The position numbers and the translations under genes were made by a program. Shown one piece after another: positions 17,173-25,437 of a stretch of DNA of 64,000 nucleotides; the first letter of the stretch is position 1; each line of letters starts with the position of its first letter. The notes beneath the pieces were generated by a model. The model saw nothing but the letters and a program-made list of their open reading frames with translations, was not told the DNA's origin and did no database searches. Origin of the DNA: Sphingobacterium spiritivorum ATCC 33861 (GTDB lineage: Bacteria > Bacteroidota > Bacteroidia > Sphingobacteriales > Sphingobacteriaceae); NCBI RefSeq assembly GCF_000143765.1, contig NZ_GL379771.1, positions 310,001 through 374,000 on the forward strand. The letters are read 5' to 3'.

Positions 17173-18156
17173 ATGAGACTTGTAACATGTGAATATGACA
17201 ACAAGGAGCAACTCGGGTTTATTTTAGATGACCAGATCTATATCTGCAGTCAGACGGCCCCGGGTTTACCTGTATCTATGAACGATTTTCTGGAAGGAGG
17301 TCAGCAAAGTATGCAGGCGATGTCCCGGACAGTCGAACTTGCTAAAAAAGGAAAATTCAGCAACATTGCACTTGACTCACGTCATATTAAATTATTAGCC
17401 CCTGTACCTTATCCATCTTCATTTCGGGATGCCTATGCTTTTCGCCAGCATGTGTCAACATCCAGACGTAATCGCGGATTGGAAATGATTCCGGAGTTTG
17501 ATAAGTTTCCTGTTTTTTACTTTTCAAATCATCGCGCTGTAATGGGACCGGGCAGCGTATCCTGTATGCCTCTGCATTTTGATCAACTTGATTTTGAACT
17601 TGAAGTAGCCGTCGTACTGAATAAGCGGGGAAAGAATATACCTGCCTCTGAAGCGGATCAGTATATAGCAGGCTATATGATTATGAATGATCTGAGTGCC
17701 CGAAATCTCCAGATGGAAGAAATGAAACTCAACCTGGGTCCGGCAAAAGGGAAAGATTTCGCGACAATGACAGGCCCTTATCTGGTCACAAAAGATGAAC
17801 TGGAGCCATATAAGATTGCAACACCTGAAGGCCATACAGGAGATACTTACAATCTGCATATGAGTTGTGCGGTAAACGGAAAACAGGTATCTGCCGGAAA
17901 TTTGGCAGATATGAACTGGACCTTTGCAGAAATCATAGAGCGTGTATCTTACGGAGTCGAGGTTTTCCCGGGAGATCTTATCGGATCAGGAACTGTCGGA
18001 ACAGGGTGCTTTCTGGAACTCAATGGTACGGGAAAGCGGAATGACCCGAATTATCAGGTACAATGGCTACAACCGGGAGATCATATCAGTATGCAGGTTA
18101 CAGGATTGGGACAGCTGGATAATACTGTTGTTCTTGAACCTATAAATAAATATTAA
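17173..18156 (+). CDS. Fumarylacetoacetate hydrolase family protein
   Basis: A 327-residue protein of the FAH superfamily, which cleaves C-C bonds in beta-diketo acids with a bound divalent metal. The core has FDQLDFELEVAVVLNKRGKNI (acidic metal ligands), YMIMNDLSARN, KGKDFATMTGPYLVT and GDLIGSGTVGTGC. Its place opposite hmgA and hppD suggests it is the fumarylacetoacetase that completes tyrosine breakdown to fumarate and acetoacetate. The broader family includes other hydrolases, so the exact substrate rests on context. Confidence 0.88.
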   Translation: MRLVTCEYDNKEQLGFILDDQIYICSQTAPGLPVSMNDFLEGGQQSMQAMSRTVELAKKGKFSNIALDSRHIKLLAPVPYPSSFRDAYAFRQHVSTSRRNRGLEMIPEFDKFPVFYFSNHRAVMGPGSVSCMPLHFDQLDFELEVAVVLNKRGKNIPASEADQYIAGYMIMNDLSARNLQMEEMKLNLGPAKGKDFATMTGPYLVTKDELEPYKIATPEGHTGDTYNLHMSCAVNGKQVSAGNLADMNWTFAEIIERVSYGVEVFPGDLIGSGTVGTGCFLELNGTGKRNDPNYQVQWLQPGDHISMQVTGLGQLDNTVVLEPINKY

Positions 18157-18208
18157 AATATCCTTTTTTACAAGCCTTTATATTTTTCATTATTTAATTG
18201 AATAGCTC

Positions 18209-19114
18209 ATGTCCGATATCAAAACCAAAGTAATAGACCCCATCCAGCAACAGGCTATTTTTGATAACCTTATCAAATATGCCATTGCACCGCGTCCCAT
18301 CTGCTTTGCAAGTACGGTAGATCTTGCCGGTCAGGTCAACCTCAGCCCTTTCAGCTATTTCAATTTAATGTCCCACCAGCCTCCTGTTTGTGTGTTTTCA
18401 CCTTTGAGAAGAATGCGGGACGGAACAACCAAGCATACGCTTGAAAACATAAAAGAAGTAAAAGAGGTCGTTATCAACATTGTCAACTACGATATGGTAC
18501 AGCAGCAATCGCTTGCCAGTACGGAATATGCAAAGGGAATCAATGAATTTGAAAAATCCGGCTTTACAGCTATGCCTTCCACATATGTAAGACCTCCCCG
18601 GGTTGCCGAATCGCCTGTACAGCTTGAATGTAAGGTAAAAGATATCATCGCGCTGAGTGATGATCCCGGAGCCGGCAATCTTGTCCTTGCAGAAGTGGTA
18701 TGCATGCATATTCACGAGGACTTGCTGGACAGTAACAATCAGGTTGATCAGGCAAAACTGGATCTTGTAGCGAGATTGGGTGGTGACTGGTACTGCCGCG
18801 TAACTGAGGAAAGTCTCTTTAAAGTCCCCAAACCGCTGCGCAACCTTGGTATAGGAATAGATCAGCTACCCGAAAGTATTCGCTTTTCTACTGTTCTCAC
18901 AGGCAATCATTTGGGTATGCTTGCAAATGTTGAGGTATTACCGGAGTTTTCTCCTACAGGTAGCACATCACCAGACCAGAAAACCTTGTCTTCTCTGGAA
19001 AAATGGAAAGATGATCCTGTCAGATTCCAAAAAGAGCTCCATACACAAGCCGCGAAATTACTGGATACCGGAGAACTGCAGAAAGCCTGGCAGCTACTGT
19101 TACTCGGTCAGTAA
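18209..19114 (+). CDS. Flavin reductase-like domain protein
   Basis: A 301-residue protein whose first 200 residues form an FMN-binding split-barrel of the flavin reductase (DIM6/NTAB) family: PRPICFASTVDLAGQVNLSPFSYFN and later GAGNLVLAEVVCMHIHED. It follows the FAH gene after 52 bp and is probably co-transcribed. Family members reduce flavin or act as oxidoreductases. The role in aromatic catabolism is inferred from position only. Its stop overlaps the convergent phenylalanine hydroxylase gene by 15 bp. Confidence 0.82.
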   Translation: MSDIKTKVIDPIQQQAIFDNLIKYAIAPRPICFASTVDLAGQVNLSPFSYFNLMSHQPPVCVFSPLRRMRDGTTKHTLENIKEVKEVVINIVNYDMVQQQSLASTEYAKGINEFEKSGFTAMPSTYVRPPRVAESPVQLECKVKDIIALSDDPGAGNLVLAEVVCMHIHEDLLDSNNQVDQAKLDLVARLGGDWYCRVTEESLFKVPKPLRNLGIGIDQLPESIRFSTVLTGNHLGMLANVEVLPEFSPTGSTSPDQKTLSSLEKWKDDPVRFQKELHTQAAKLLDTGELQKAWQLLLLGQ

Positions 19115-20866
19115 TATACCAACATGATCATCTTTTGCCAATCGGATTCCGTCATGGATTAATTTGATAAGATGAACATGTTTTTCCTGTAATTTCAGGA
19201 GTGTACCCTCTGCCGAAGAAGCAAGATCAACCCATTGTTCTTTGGTCGCTATTTCCAGAATTTCCAAAAGTCCCAACCAGTCATCCGGATAGTGGTCTGA
19301 TAGTTCGGCATAGAGACCTGTCAATGTTTGCAATGAGGCCTTGCTTTCCCGTTCCTTTCTGATGTGGGCATAAATCTGATGCAAGGTTATGGTTTGTTCA
19401 TCGTATACCTGATGTACAGTTTTTATTTCGGATACAGTAGATTCCTGTTCAAATGCATCTTTATCCGCAGCGCCACAATATACCGATACAATTTCTCTAC
19501 CCACAGCCATATCGTAGGTGCCCCATTCCGGATCAAAATACAGCTGACAGCTCTCGATCTCAACCACCTGACATGGCGCCATAGACACCAAAATTAATTT
19601 TCCATGCTGACGAAGAACAGACTGAACTACACCTCTCACTTCTATACCTGAAGCAAAGGTGAGTACGGTTTCCCTGCCTACAACAATATCATACTTCACC
19701 AATTCCTCATCCGTAAAATCTTCTAAAGCAACGTCGCTATCTTTCAACAGTCCTACCGGAGAACCAAAACCATCCCGATGATAGTTCTTACCATGCCCCT
19801 CCAATTGCTTATTTTGACAGGATAAGGCTGTAGGTCCTGCAGATTTAATATAGGACAAGGCATGATCATCATTTGCTTTTTGAAATATTCCTGAAACCTG
19901 CAGTCCTGAGCTATATACAACTGTACATACATTCTGACAGGCAATGGCTTTATTCATACTATCCTTCCCTCCGATCCGGAAAGCCATCGTATTGGCGAAA
20001 TCATCCAATACGTTTCTCAGATGTACAAAATCCGGCGTAACAAATAATTGTGGCTGAGGTTGTGTGATATCATATGCATAATTCAGCGCATCGAGACTGT
20101 AAGGTAATTTCGGAATTTCCTTACGCATACAGGAAGCACTTTCTCCTATGGAAGATAACAAGCCGGCACCATAAATTTTCGGAACATCGGGGGTGCCAAT
20201 GAGTCCATATTCGACTGTCCACCAATGCAGCCTGCTCAGTAAAGCCATTTCAGAAGGATCACCCATATTCTCCTGAATATTTTTCAGGTGTAACTCTGCT
20301 TCTTCTATTTCATTAATGGTGGCATTATTCTTTTCTTTAATAATCGAAAGACTTCTGATCGCTTCATATAACGCAAAATCCTGAGCTGAAAACATAGCCT
20401 TCGCCCCTATCTCACCAAAATATTGTAAATATTCAGCATACTCAGGTTCACCTATAATGGGTGCATGACCGGACGATTCGTGGATAATATCAGGAGCTGG
20501 TGTGTACTCGATATGTTCGAGCTGACGAATATCTGCAGCTATAACCAATACACGATGTGCCTGAAATTCCATGAATGCCGATGGAGGGATAAATCCATCT
20601 ACCGTAGCAGCTCCCCAGCCAATCTGCTTTAAACTGTCATTCATAGCCTGCAAATCCGGAATACGTTCTATTGTCAACCCTGCCTTTTTCAGCCCCGGAA
20701 TGTAAGGATAATAAGCTACATCTTTCAGATAAGCATAATTTTGACGCATCACATAGCGCCAGATGGCCTGGTCAACGGGCGTGTATCTTTCGTATTGCTG
20801 AGGCACAACATATTTTTTAAGATGTGCGGGTAACTGCTCCAAAATCGGATTATTATATGTATCCAT
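19100..20866 (-). CDS. phhA: Aromatic amino acid hydroxylase (phenylalanine 4-monooxygenase) with C-terminal extension
   Basis: A 588-residue tetrahydropterin-dependent hydroxylase that turns phenylalanine into tyrosine. The iron site is His129 and His134 in PDIIHESSGHAPIIGEP and Glu219 in HWWTVEYGLIG. The catalytic domain occupies roughly residues 30-320. The following 260 residues are unlike the short proteobacterial enzyme and contain two similar stretches, VKYDIVVGRETVLTFASG and GTYDMAVGREIVSVYCG, which suggests an internal repeat. A promoter with a -7 box (TAAGTTTG on the minus strand, 20892-20885) lies directly upstream. It is oriented against the rest of the cluster. Confidence 0.92.
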   Translation of the reverse strand: MDTYNNPILEQLPAHLKKYVVPQQYERYTPVDQAIWRYVMRQNYAYLKDVAYYPYIPGLKKAGLTIERIPDLQAMNDSLKQIGWGAATVDGFIPPSAFMEFQAHRVLVIAADIRQLEHIEYTPAPDIIHESSGHAPIIGEPEYAEYLQYFGEIGAKAMFSAQDFALYEAIRSLSIIKEKNNATINEIEEAELHLKNIQENMGDPSEMALLSRLHWWTVEYGLIGTPDVPKIYGAGLLSSIGESASCMRKEIPKLPYSLDALNYAYDITQPQPQLFVTPDFVHLRNVLDDFANTMAFRIGGKDSMNKAIACQNVCTVVYSSGLQVSGIFQKANDDHALSYIKSAGPTALSCQNKQLEGHGKNYHRDGFGSPVGLLKDSDVALEDFTDEELVKYDIVVGRETVLTFASGIEVRGVVQSVLRQHGKLILVSMAPCQVVEIESCQLYFDPEWGTYDMAVGREIVSVYCGAADKDAFEQESTVSEIKTVHQVYDEQTITLHQIYAHIRKERESKASLQTLTGLYAELSDHYPDDWLGLLEILEIATKEQWVDLASSAEGTLLKLQEKHVHLIKLIHDGIRLAKDDHVGILLTE

Positions 20867-20884
20867 TTACAATCGGCTTTAACA

Positions 20885-20916
20885 CAAACTTAAATATTTA
20901 GTCCCTGATGTGCAAA
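20885..20916 (-). promoter_or_regulatory. Promoter of phhA
   Basis: On the minus strand TTTG (20916-20913), a 20-bp spacer and TAAGTTTG (20892-20885) precede the start by about 19 bp. Confidence 0.65.
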
Positions 20917-20953
20917 TCCTTAATCCGAACATGACTTTACTTTAATAAAAGTT

Positions 20954-20979
20954 TTCCGGAGACAAATCTGTCTCCGGAA
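20954..20979. terminator. Strong hairpin between phhA and galM, function unclear
   Basis: A perfect 11-bp inverted repeat (TTCCGGAGACA / TGTCTCCGGAA) with a 4-nt loop lies upstream of both divergent genes. On the minus strand it is followed by an interrupted T run. It looks like an orphan terminator. The 28 codons before it on the minus strand are open without an ATG start. Confidence 0.45.
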
Positions 20980-21119
20980 TTTATAGGATAAGAATTCTTT
21001 TAGAAGAGACTCTCTTTCATTGTGCCGTTTGGGCCAGCTGTGTACAAACAACCTGGATCAATGTTTCTTTTACACTTTAAAAATACTTAAATTAGACTAA
21101 TTTTTTAGAACCCACAATC

Positions 21120-22175
21120 ATGATATATCAACTACCTTCCTCCAAAAATTTTGAAAGTCAACTTAAGGACAAAAATACGCATCTCTTTATTTTGAAAAAT
21201 GCCAGAGGAATGCAGGTTGCATTAAGTGATTATGGCGCACGTATAGTCAGTATTTTAGTTCCCGATCAAAAAGGAAATCTAAGAGATGTTGCACTGGGTT
21301 TTGATTCTATTCAGAAGTATTATGAAGCGGATGAGCAGTATCACGGCGTTACAGCAGGCCGCTTTGCGAATCGTATAGCCAATGGCACATTTGAAATAAA
21401 CGGCTCTTCGTATACTCTGGATCAGAATAACGGGATCAATTCTCTTCATGGCGGAATAGAAGGTTTTCATCGACGTGTGTGGGACAGAAGAATGAATCAG
21501 GAATCTTATGTAGAATTCTACTATGTTTCGAAAGACGGGGAAGAAGGTTTTCCCGGCAACCTGAGTGTTGTCGTTTCGTATTCATTGACGGATGAAAATG
21601 AGATCATCATCAAGTACCGTGCAGAATCTGACCAGGATACTGTTATAAACCTCACCAACCATACATACTTCAATCTCAATGGTGAAGGTAATGGCGACAT
21701 TCTCAATCATCACTTACAGATCAATTCCACCGAATATCTTGCCGTAGATGAGCATCAGATTCCAAATGCTATTATACCTGTGGAAGGCACTGCTTTTGAC
21801 TTCAGAGAGTTCAAGACCATAGCACAGGATATAGCAGCAAATGATGAACAGCTGATTGCAGCCAAAGGTTATGATCACTGCTTTGTAAACGCTATTCCCA
21901 TTTCAAGTCCATGCGCTTCTGTATTCTCCCCTGACTCCGGAATACGAATGGATGTGTTGACAACAGAGCCAGGCGTACAACTTTACACCGGCAACTGGAT
22001 GACCGGAAATGATATCGGAAAATCAGGCCACAAGTATTTACCTTATGCAGGATTTTGTCTGGAAACTCAACACTATCCAGACAGTCCCAATCAACCGGAA
22101 TTCCCAACTACCTCACTGAAAAAAGGAGAAGTATTTACTTCAGAAACTCATTTTAAGTTTTCAATTCAAAAATAA
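21120..22175 (+). CDS. galM: Aldose 1-epimerase (mutarotase)
   Basis: A 351-residue enzyme that interconverts alpha and beta anomers of galactose and other aldoses. The catalytic His lies in INLTNHTYFNLNG and the Glu in FCLETQHYPDSPNQPEFP. The substrate-binding GRFANRIANG and LHGGIEGFHRRVW are present. There is no signal peptide, so it is cytoplasmic. It is a single gene; no transport or kinase partner is adjacent. Confidence 0.94.
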   Translation: MIYQLPSSKNFESQLKDKNTHLFILKNARGMQVALSDYGARIVSILVPDQKGNLRDVALGFDSIQKYYEADEQYHGVTAGRFANRIANGTFEINGSSYTLDQNNGINSLHGGIEGFHRRVWDRRMNQESYVEFYYVSKDGEEGFPGNLSVVVSYSLTDENEIIIKYRAESDQDTVINLTNHTYFNLNGEGNGDILNHHLQINSTEYLAVDEHQIPNAIIPVEGTAFDFREFKTIAQDIAANDEQLIAAKGYDHCFVNAIPISSPCASVFSPDSGIRMDVLTTEPGVQLYTGNWMTGNDIGKSGHKYLPYAGFCLETQHYPDSPNQPEFPTTSLKKGEVFTSETHFKFSIQK

Positions 22176-22290
22176 ATAACAGCATTTATATCAAAATATT
22201 TACCTCTCCTTTACAAAGAAAGGTTTAGGGCGGGATGATGAATAGTTACCTTATGTGGTGCAAACCTCCCCTTATGACTTTAAATTATTA

Positions 22291-22306
22291 CCGGTGTGGA
22301 CACCGG
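22291..22306. repeat. 16-bp palindrome downstream of galM
   Basis: CCGGTGT and ACACCGG flank GG. The surrounding 22176-22359 holds no recognised gene. Confidence 0.4.
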
Positions 22307-22359
22307 CAAACGCTCTTCGTATAAAGGAGAAAGGTTACACAATTGCAGACAACAGAAAA

Positions 22360-22398
22360 AGAAAAGGCTTCAGGAATAAAATTCCTGAAGCCTTTTCT
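22360..22398 (-). terminator. Terminator of argH
   Basis: A perfect 18-bp inverted repeat with an AAA loop; on the minus strand it leads into TTTTCTG. Confidence 0.92.
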
Positions 22399-22420
22399 GA
22401 CTTATCCCTTATAAGAGGTC

Positions 22421-23752
22421 TTATTTTACTAATGCCTGCAGCGCAGTATCTACTTTTTCAAAACCAAAATCAGCTTTGACCTGTTCAAACATCCTTTTTA
22501 TATGGTCGTTACACAGGTTACCAATGCTTCCTTCATGTGTGTGACTTACTTCTTTTGAAGGCTGAAAGGTTCCTTCTTCAATAGCCAATCCAATATTTTT
22601 ATATGCTTCTCTAAACGGAACACCTTTTAACACTTCATTATTGACCACTTCTACCGAAAATAAATAATCGTATTTAGGATCATCCAATACATTTTCTTTG
22701 ACGGAGATATTCGCTAACATATAAGTTGCGATTTCCAGACATTCATTTAGTGATTTAAAAGCCGGGAAAAGATTTTCTTTCAATAATTGCAGATCTCTGT
22801 GATATCCGGACGGGAGATTAGTGGTCATCAAAGCAATCTCATTGGGCAATGCCTGTATCTTATTGCAACGGGAACGTATCAATTCAAACACATCCGGATT
22901 TTTCTTATGTGGCATAATACTGGATCCTGTGGTCAAATGTGCCGGAAAGGAGATAAAACCAAAATTCTGATTAATGTAGAGGGTTACATCCATTGCAAAC
23001 TTGGCAAGTGTTGCGGCAATTGCACTCATAGCCTGAGCAAGAATACGCTCTGTCTTTCCTCGTCCCATCTGTGCATATACAACATTATAGTTAAGATCCT
23101 CAAATCCCAGCAACTCTGTTGTAAGTGTACGATTCAACGGAAAAGAGGAGCCATATCCGGCTGCAGATCCCAGCGGATTTTTATTACATACCTTCCATGC
23201 CGCTTTCATCAGTTCGAGATCATCAACAAGACTCTCTGCGTATGCTCCAAACCAAAGTCCGAAGGAAGAAGGCATTGCAATCTGCAAGTGTGTATATCCC
23301 GGGATCAATACCTGTTTGTATTGTTCACTCAATGTAAGCAATTGATCAAAGAAGTGTGTTGTATTCTGTACTATGCTTTGAATTTCCGAACGGAAGTACA
23401 ATTTAAGGTCTACCAGTACCTGATCATTGCGGGATCTTCCTGAATGTATTTTTTTCCCGGCCTCCCCTATTCTTTGCGTAAGCAGCATTTCGACCTGAGA
23501 ATGTACATCTTCTACCGAATCTTCTATCTGAAAATTACCTTCCTGAATTTCACGATAGATATTCTTCAGTTCTTTCTGAACTACTGCTAGATCTTCATCT
23601 GACATCAGATCTATACTGTTAAGCATACGGGTGTGTGCTAATGAACCTAATACATCAGCTTCCGCCAGCTGCAAGTCCATTACGCGATCGTTACCTACTG
23701 TAAATGTTTCTACCAGGGAATCCACATCAATATTTTTTTGCCAGATCTTCAT
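22421..23752 (-). CDS. argH: Argininosuccinate lyase
   Basis: A 443-residue cytoplasmic enzyme that splits argininosuccinate into arginine and fumarate, the last step of arginine synthesis. The fumarase/aspartase superfamily signature GSSIMPHKKNPDVFELIR is intact, as are HSGRSRNDQVLVDLKLY and the second catalytic segment IPGYTHLQIAMPSS. Length is normal. It is 27 kb from argG and argC, which sit in another operon here. A -7 box, TATTTTTG on the minus strand (23783-23776), lies 24 bp upstream; the leader is too short for an attenuator like the one before the GNAT gene. Confidence 0.95.
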   Translation of the reverse strand: MKIWQKNIDVDSLVETFTVGNDRVMDLQLAEADVLGSLAHTRMLNSIDLMSDEDLAVVQKELKNIYREIQEGNFQIEDSVEDVHSQVEMLLTQRIGEAGKKIHSGRSRNDQVLVDLKLYFRSEIQSIVQNTTHFFDQLLTLSEQYKQVLIPGYTHLQIAMPSSFGLWFGAYAESLVDDLELMKAAWKVCNKNPLGSAAGYGSSFPLNRTLTTELLGFEDLNYNVVYAQMGRGKTERILAQAMSAIAATLAKFAMDVTLYINQNFGFISFPAHLTTGSSIMPHKKNPDVFELIRSRCNKIQALPNEIALMTTNLPSGYHRDLQLLKENLFPAFKSLNECLEIATYMLANISVKENVLDDPKYDYLFSVEVVNNEVLKGVPFREAYKNIGLAIEEGTFQPSKEVSHTHEGSIGNLCNDHIKRMFEQVKADFGFEKVDTALQALVK

Positions 23753-23775
23753 GCTTTTATCTTTTTTAAGGTGTA

Positions 23776-23783
23776 CAAAAATA
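23776..23783 (-). promoter_or_regulatory. -7 box of argH
   Basis: TATTTTTG on the minus strand, an exact TAnnTTTG match, with no clear -33 element. Confidence 0.55.
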
Positions 23784-24102
23784 CCATTTGAAATTTAAAT
23801 AAAACAATGCAATTCTATGTTTACGTTTTTGTTTGTGATATCTAAGATTCTGATTGTGTACGGATGTAAGAATACATAGAAAATGAGGATTACACAGGAG
23901 AGTCAACCGACAGATCTGCAGAAATATGGAGAACATAGTAACCTCATCCCCTGATTTATTATTTTTTTAATCATGATTTTTACCTCTGAATAAAACATGT
24001 TCAAACAACGTAAAAACCATGTTAACGCTATGTTAAGGGTTATTTTTGAAATTTATCGAAAAACAGTTAGTGAGTGAGCGGTTACTTTTTTTAAAAAAAG
24101 AC
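23784..24102. other. Gene-free stretch between argH and the small transcription unit
   Basis: No gene or strong hairpin was recognised. TATTTTTG at 24041-24048 could be a plus-strand -7 box. CATGTTAACGCTATGTTAAG nearby contains a short near-direct repeat. Confidence 0.35.
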
Positions 24103-24133
24103 TTTGTACAAATAATTTATATCCATATGTTTG
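24103..24133 (+). promoter_or_regulatory. Consensus promoter of a small transcription unit
   Basis: TTTG (24103-24106), exactly 19 bp, then TATGTTTG (24126-24133). This is a full match to the Bacteroidota housekeeping promoter. Confidence 0.75.
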
Positions 24134-24219
24134 TGACAACAAAGGGAGAATGGAAAGAGAGAAAAAGGATCGGATGAGTTAACACTCACCTTTTTCAACA
24201 AGCAAAAAATAAACCAACT

Positions 24220-24267
24220 ATGATAGACCCAAAAGTCTTAAAACTTGAAAAAAATATTACAACCTAG
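24220..24267 (+). CDS. Possible 15-residue peptide in the small transcription unit
   Basis: ATG to TAG frame encoding MIDPKVLKLEKNITT, preceded by an A-rich stretch without Shine-Dalgarno, as is usual in this phylum. It may be chance. Confidence 0.25.
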   Translation: MIDPKVLKLEKNITT

Positions 24268-24292
24268 CCAATTATAAACTAATTTTGAGCAA

Positions 24293-24326
24293 AAGGCCTG
24301 TCAGCACCCACGACAAGCCTTTTTTG
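24293..24326 (+). terminator. Terminator of the small transcription unit
   Basis: AAGGCCTGTC pairs with GACAAGCCTT (one mismatch) around a 9-nt loop and is followed by a T run. Confidence 0.8.
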
Positions 24327-24366
24327 TTTTTGAAAGGCTTCAAAAAGACTTTTCAAAATTAAACCG

Positions 24367-24374
24367 TATCTTTG
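24367..24374 (+). promoter_or_regulatory. -7 box of rbfA
   Basis: TATCTTTG, exact TAnnTTTG, 25 bp before the rbfA start. Confidence 0.6.
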
Positions 24375-24399
24375 TATATTATCATCTCAATTTCCAACT

Positions 24400-24771
24400 A
24401 TGGCTACAGAAAGTAAAAGACAGCAACGGTTTGCCGGAGTCATTCAGCAGGATTTGGCAGAACTCTTCCAACGCGACGGTAACAACTGGGCACCAGGCGC
24501 TTTCATTACCGTAACTCGTGTACGTGTAACTCCTGATCTGGCAATAGCCCGTGTATATCTGAGTTTCTTAAACACAAAAACAGCTCCGGAAGATATCAAG
24601 GCAATACGCGCAAAAACCTCAGAAATAAGATATAAACTTGGATCACGCATCAAGAATCAGGCACGGATAGTTCCGCAGCTTGAGTTCTTCCTCGATGACA
24701 CGAATGAATACGTAGAACATATGGACAAGATCTTTGACGAGATCAGTAAGGAACCAAGACAACCAGATTAA
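24400..24771 (+). CDS. rbfA: Ribosome-binding factor A
   Basis: A 123-residue KH-like protein that binds the 30S subunit and helps mature the 16S rRNA 5' end, also in cold adaptation. The start ESKRQQRFAGVIQQDLAELFQRD, the core ITVTRVRVTPDLAIARVYLSF and the end RIVPQLEFFLDDTNEYVEHMDKIF are typical. It is followed by aat after 29 bp and both are probably co-transcribed. Confidence 0.94.
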   Translation: MATESKRQQRFAGVIQQDLAELFQRDGNNWAPGAFITVTRVRVTPDLAIARVYLSFLNTKTAPEDIKAIRAKTSEIRYKLGSRIKNQARIVPQLEFFLDDTNEYVEHMDKIFDEISKEPRQPD

Positions 24772-24800
24772 ACAATCTGGTTTTTTTATGGAATAAGTAT

Positions 24801-25433
24801 ATGATTTTTCAACTCGATGATCAGGATCTGAGCTTTCCTCACCCCAAATATGCCGAAGAGGACGGTTTGCTGGCTGTCGGCGGCGATTTAAGTCCCGACC
24901 GTCTGCTACTCGCTTACAACAACGGTATATTTCCCTGGTTTAGTGATGACAGTCCGATCCTGTGGTACGCTCCTCATGAACGCTTTGTGATCTTTCCTGA
25001 AAGATTAAAAGTCAGCAAGAGCATGAAGCAGGTATTACGTAAAGCAGAGTTTAAAGTTACAGTTAACACAGTCTTTGAACAGGTCATCCGTCAATGCGCA
25101 AAGATAGAACGCAAGGATCAGGATGGCACATGGATCACCAATGATATGATTGATGCATACATCGGGCTTCACAAATCAGGTTATGCACATGCTATTGAGG
25201 TATGGCAGGAGGACCAGCTTGTCGGTGGATTATACGGTGTACTGATCGGACAAGTATTCTGTGGCGAAAGTATGTTTTCTAAAGTGCCTAATGCTTCCAA
25301 GACAGCTCTCATTCATTTATTTCAGTTTTTTGATCTCAAATTTGTAGATTGCCAATTCCATACGGATCATCTCGCTTCCATGGGTGGCGAAATGATTTCT
25401 CAGGAAGACTATCTAAATATACTTAACACTTAA
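24801..25433 (+). CDS. aat: Leucyl/phenylalanyl-tRNA--protein transferase
   Basis: A 210-residue enzyme that adds Leu or Phe from aminoacyl-tRNA to N-terminal Arg or Lys of proteins, marking them for ClpAP degradation by the N-end rule. Family motifs are present: GLLAVGGDLSPDRLLLAYNNGIFPWF, GTWITNDMIDAYIGLHKSGYAHAIEVW, LVGGLYGVLIGQVFCGESMFS and DCQFHTDHLASMGGE. It is 4 bp upstream of the next gene. Confidence 0.95.
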   Translation: MIFQLDDQDLSFPHPKYAEEDGLLAVGGDLSPDRLLLAYNNGIFPWFSDDSPILWYAPHERFVIFPERLKVSKSMKQVLRKAEFKVTVNTVFEQVIRQCAKIERKDQDGTWITNDMIDAYIGLHKSGYAHAIEVWQEDQLVGGLYGVLIGQVFCGESMFSKVPNASKTALIHLFQFFDLKFVDCQFHTDHLASMGGEMISQEDYLNILNT

Positions 25434-25437
25434 ACGC

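Larger units (their letters stand above)
24138..24326 (+). ncRNA. Candidate small RNA or micropeptide mRNA of about 190 nt
   Basis: The stretch runs from the expected start site of a consensus promoter to an intrinsic terminator (stem 24293-24302 with 24312-24321, one mismatch, then TTTTTTG). It contains a hairpin with GAAAAAGG and CCTTTTTC arms and an inner GAGT/ACTC pair. A 15-codon frame at 24220-24267 (MIDPKVLKLEKNITT) is the only start-to-stop frame noticed. I recognise no RNA family. Confidence 0.5.

Noticed and set aside
22255..22479. A 74-codon plus-strand frame after galM
   Set aside because: It runs through the argH terminator into the antisense of argH.
23753..23783. An arginine attenuator before argH
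   Set aside because: The -7 box is only 24 bp upstream of the start, so no leader frame fits.
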